NCBI GenBank assembly: GCA_012960315.1
Contig: DUBN01000017.1
Coordinates: 1 to 33,725 of the forward strand
Length of the DNA stretch: 33,725 nucleotides
Reading direction: 5' to 3'
Source: Acidimicrobiia bacterium
GTDB taxonomy: Bacteria; Actinomycetota; Acidimicrobiia; Acidimicrobiales; Poriferisodalaceae
Each line of letters starts with the position of its first letter. The stretch's first letter is position 1. A program made the position numbers and the translations under genes. Shown here piece after piece: positions 33,029-33,725 of the stretch. The notes beneath the pieces are model-generated. The model made no database searches and had not been told where the DNA came from. It saw only the letters and a program-made list of their open reading frames with translations.

Positions 33029-33725
33029 CTAGTTCCCCCCTCCTCCTGGGTTGAAGAAGCTTGGTCGAGTCGTCGCATCACTCGTCTTTGTCGAGGTAGC
33101 TAGGTTCGCAAAGAACGCGCCTTTAGGTTGCTCCTCGTTTACTGAACTTGGAGCCGTTGGAGCTTTGAAGAAAGCACTTGGCTGAGTTTCTTCTTCAGTC
33201 GCCGCTGCGCTTTCGGTTGGGTTGAAGAAACTCGGTGGCGGCGGTTCCTCGCTTTGCTCAGCTGGTTGAGGCTGAGAATCTCCGGTTGGCTCGGATTCTT
33301 GAGTATCAGTCAGTTTCTCGGCTCCAGCGAAGAAGAAGTCTTTCGCTCCACCCGCCATCGGGGCACCCTCATCACGGTCACCTTCACCACCGTCAGGGCG
33401 CGCCATAAAGAAGTTGTTCAAACCACCTCCAGGACGATCCTCGCCCTCCTCGTCGAATGACATGAAACCGCGACGGGCATTGTCATCTTGACCCGTCGGA
33501 GGCCGCACCCCTTCATCGTCTTCGAACCCAAACGCCTTAAACATCTCACCGCGATCAGCCGGTCCGTCGTCACCCATCGGCGGCAACCACGCATCATCAT
33601 CGGGATCCATTGGAGACGCAGGTCCATCTGGACTATCCGAGCCAAAGACCCCACCACGGAATCCGGCAAACAGCTCCTTATCAGGCAACGACCCATTCCC
33701 CGACTTGGCCATAGGGCCAGCAGCG
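33029..33725 (-). CDS. Acidic disordered protein with periodic FF repeats (may extend past window)
   Basis: From the ATG at 33712 this gives 227 residues, but the frame stays open to the window edge, so the gene may start further out. The composition is Asp/Glu/Gly/Pro-rich with almost no hydrophobic core, apart from Phe. Phe doublets recur at 101, 126-128, 162, 181, 200 and 219. The last four are spaced exactly 19 residues apart and sit in SFFNP, AFFKAP, AFFANL and SFFNP. Earlier single-Phe variants are ELFAGF, MFKAFGF and GFMSF. I do not recognise a family. The pattern suggests repeated short linear motifs on an unfolded chain, for docking a partner or for condensate formation (inference). 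The gene ends with GGGG before TAG. Confidence 0.7.
   Translation of the reverse strand, partial: AAGPMAKSGNGSLPDKELFAGFRGGVFGSDSPDGPASPMDPDDDAWLPPMGDDGPADRGEMFKAFGFEDDEGVRPPTGQDDNARRGFMSFDEEGEDRPGGGLNNFFMARPDGGEGDRDEGAPMAGGAKDFFFAGAEKLTDTQESEPTGDSQPQPAEQSEEPPPPSFFNPTESAAATEEETQPSAFFKAPTAPSSVNEEQPKGAFFANLATSTKTSDATTRPSFFNPGGGGN
33154..33252 (-). repeat. Degenerate 57-bp tandem coding repeat (19-aa FF units)
   Basis: Within the C-terminal part of the acidic protein the motif [SA]FF repeats with an exact period of 19 residues (57 bp) over three full units plus a partial fourth. The first two units lie about here, and the remainder runs to the stop. DNA identity between units is low, so this is protein-level periodicity kept by selection rather than a young duplication. 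Confidence 0.5.

Noticed and set aside
33154-33712. CRISPR-like periodicity in the FF-repeat gene
   Set aside because: The period is at protein level (19 codons); the DNA units are not identical and there are no spacers between exact repeats.

Overview
The window looks like a compact chromosomal segment from a high-GC Gram-positive bacterium (Actinomycetota). G+C is only moderate by eye, and gene choice suggests a lineage such as Acidimicrobiia rather than Streptomyces or Mycobacterium; that placement is inference. Supporting signs are a DUF3039 protein followed by a mycoredoxin-like protein, a LexA gene diverging from a membrane-anchored LysM protein (as lexA/Rv2719c do in mycobacteria), an actinobacterial-type ferrochelatase, a stand-alone RibD-C reductase, and the block phoH-ybeY-CNNM-era-uppS-recO followed by glyS and dnaG, which is close to the mycobacterial order. 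I see no insertion sequence, prophage or CRISPR array.

Layout. 1-1706: a tRNA cut by the window edge, an inositol-monophosphatase-family gene, an unrecognised gene, and two complete tRNAs (Ile2 with anticodon CAT, and Asn). 1734-7530 (minus): glyS, a BNR/Asp-box propeller, a PPDK-like protein lacking its ATP-grasp half, and dnaG. 7632-8889 (plus): an SDR oxidoreductase and a small membrane protein. 8915-13963 (minus): a tight operon phoH-ybeY-CNNM-era-uppS-recO in which most neighbours overlap or abut. 14100-16644: a DPP4-like peptidase diverging from a PaaI-like thioesterase. 16646-19322: mycoredoxin, DUF3039, an MFS permease, a cupin and an acidic protein. 19363-23928: ferrochelatase, thymidine kinase, B12-dependent ribonucleotide reductase and a coupled 51-codon ORF. 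24357-26457: RibD-like reductase, LysM protein and lexA. 26522-31900: NudC, TesB, CysS and an MMPL transporter. 31877-33725: CPBP protease, an excisionase-type HTH protein and a disordered protein carrying FF repeats.

How the genes fit together. Most are housekeeping: tRNA charging (glyS, cysS), ribosome and rRNA maturation (era, ybeY), replication and repair (dnaG, recO, lexA), dNTP supply (nrdJ, tdk), cell-wall lipid carrier synthesis (uppS) and haem (hemH). Regulation is clearest at lexA, where four GAAC-N4-GTTC-type boxes lie in the 233 bp shared with the LysM gene. This suggests an SOS checkpoint that couples DNA damage to cell division. Convergent gene pairs repeatedly abut or overlap, which leaves no room for conventional terminators.

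The least ordinary items are the C-terminal FF-repeat protein with exact 19-residue spacing, the half-length PPDK coupled to a propeller, the small ORF and inverted-repeat-rich region ahead of nrdJ, and the multi-box lexA/LysM control region.
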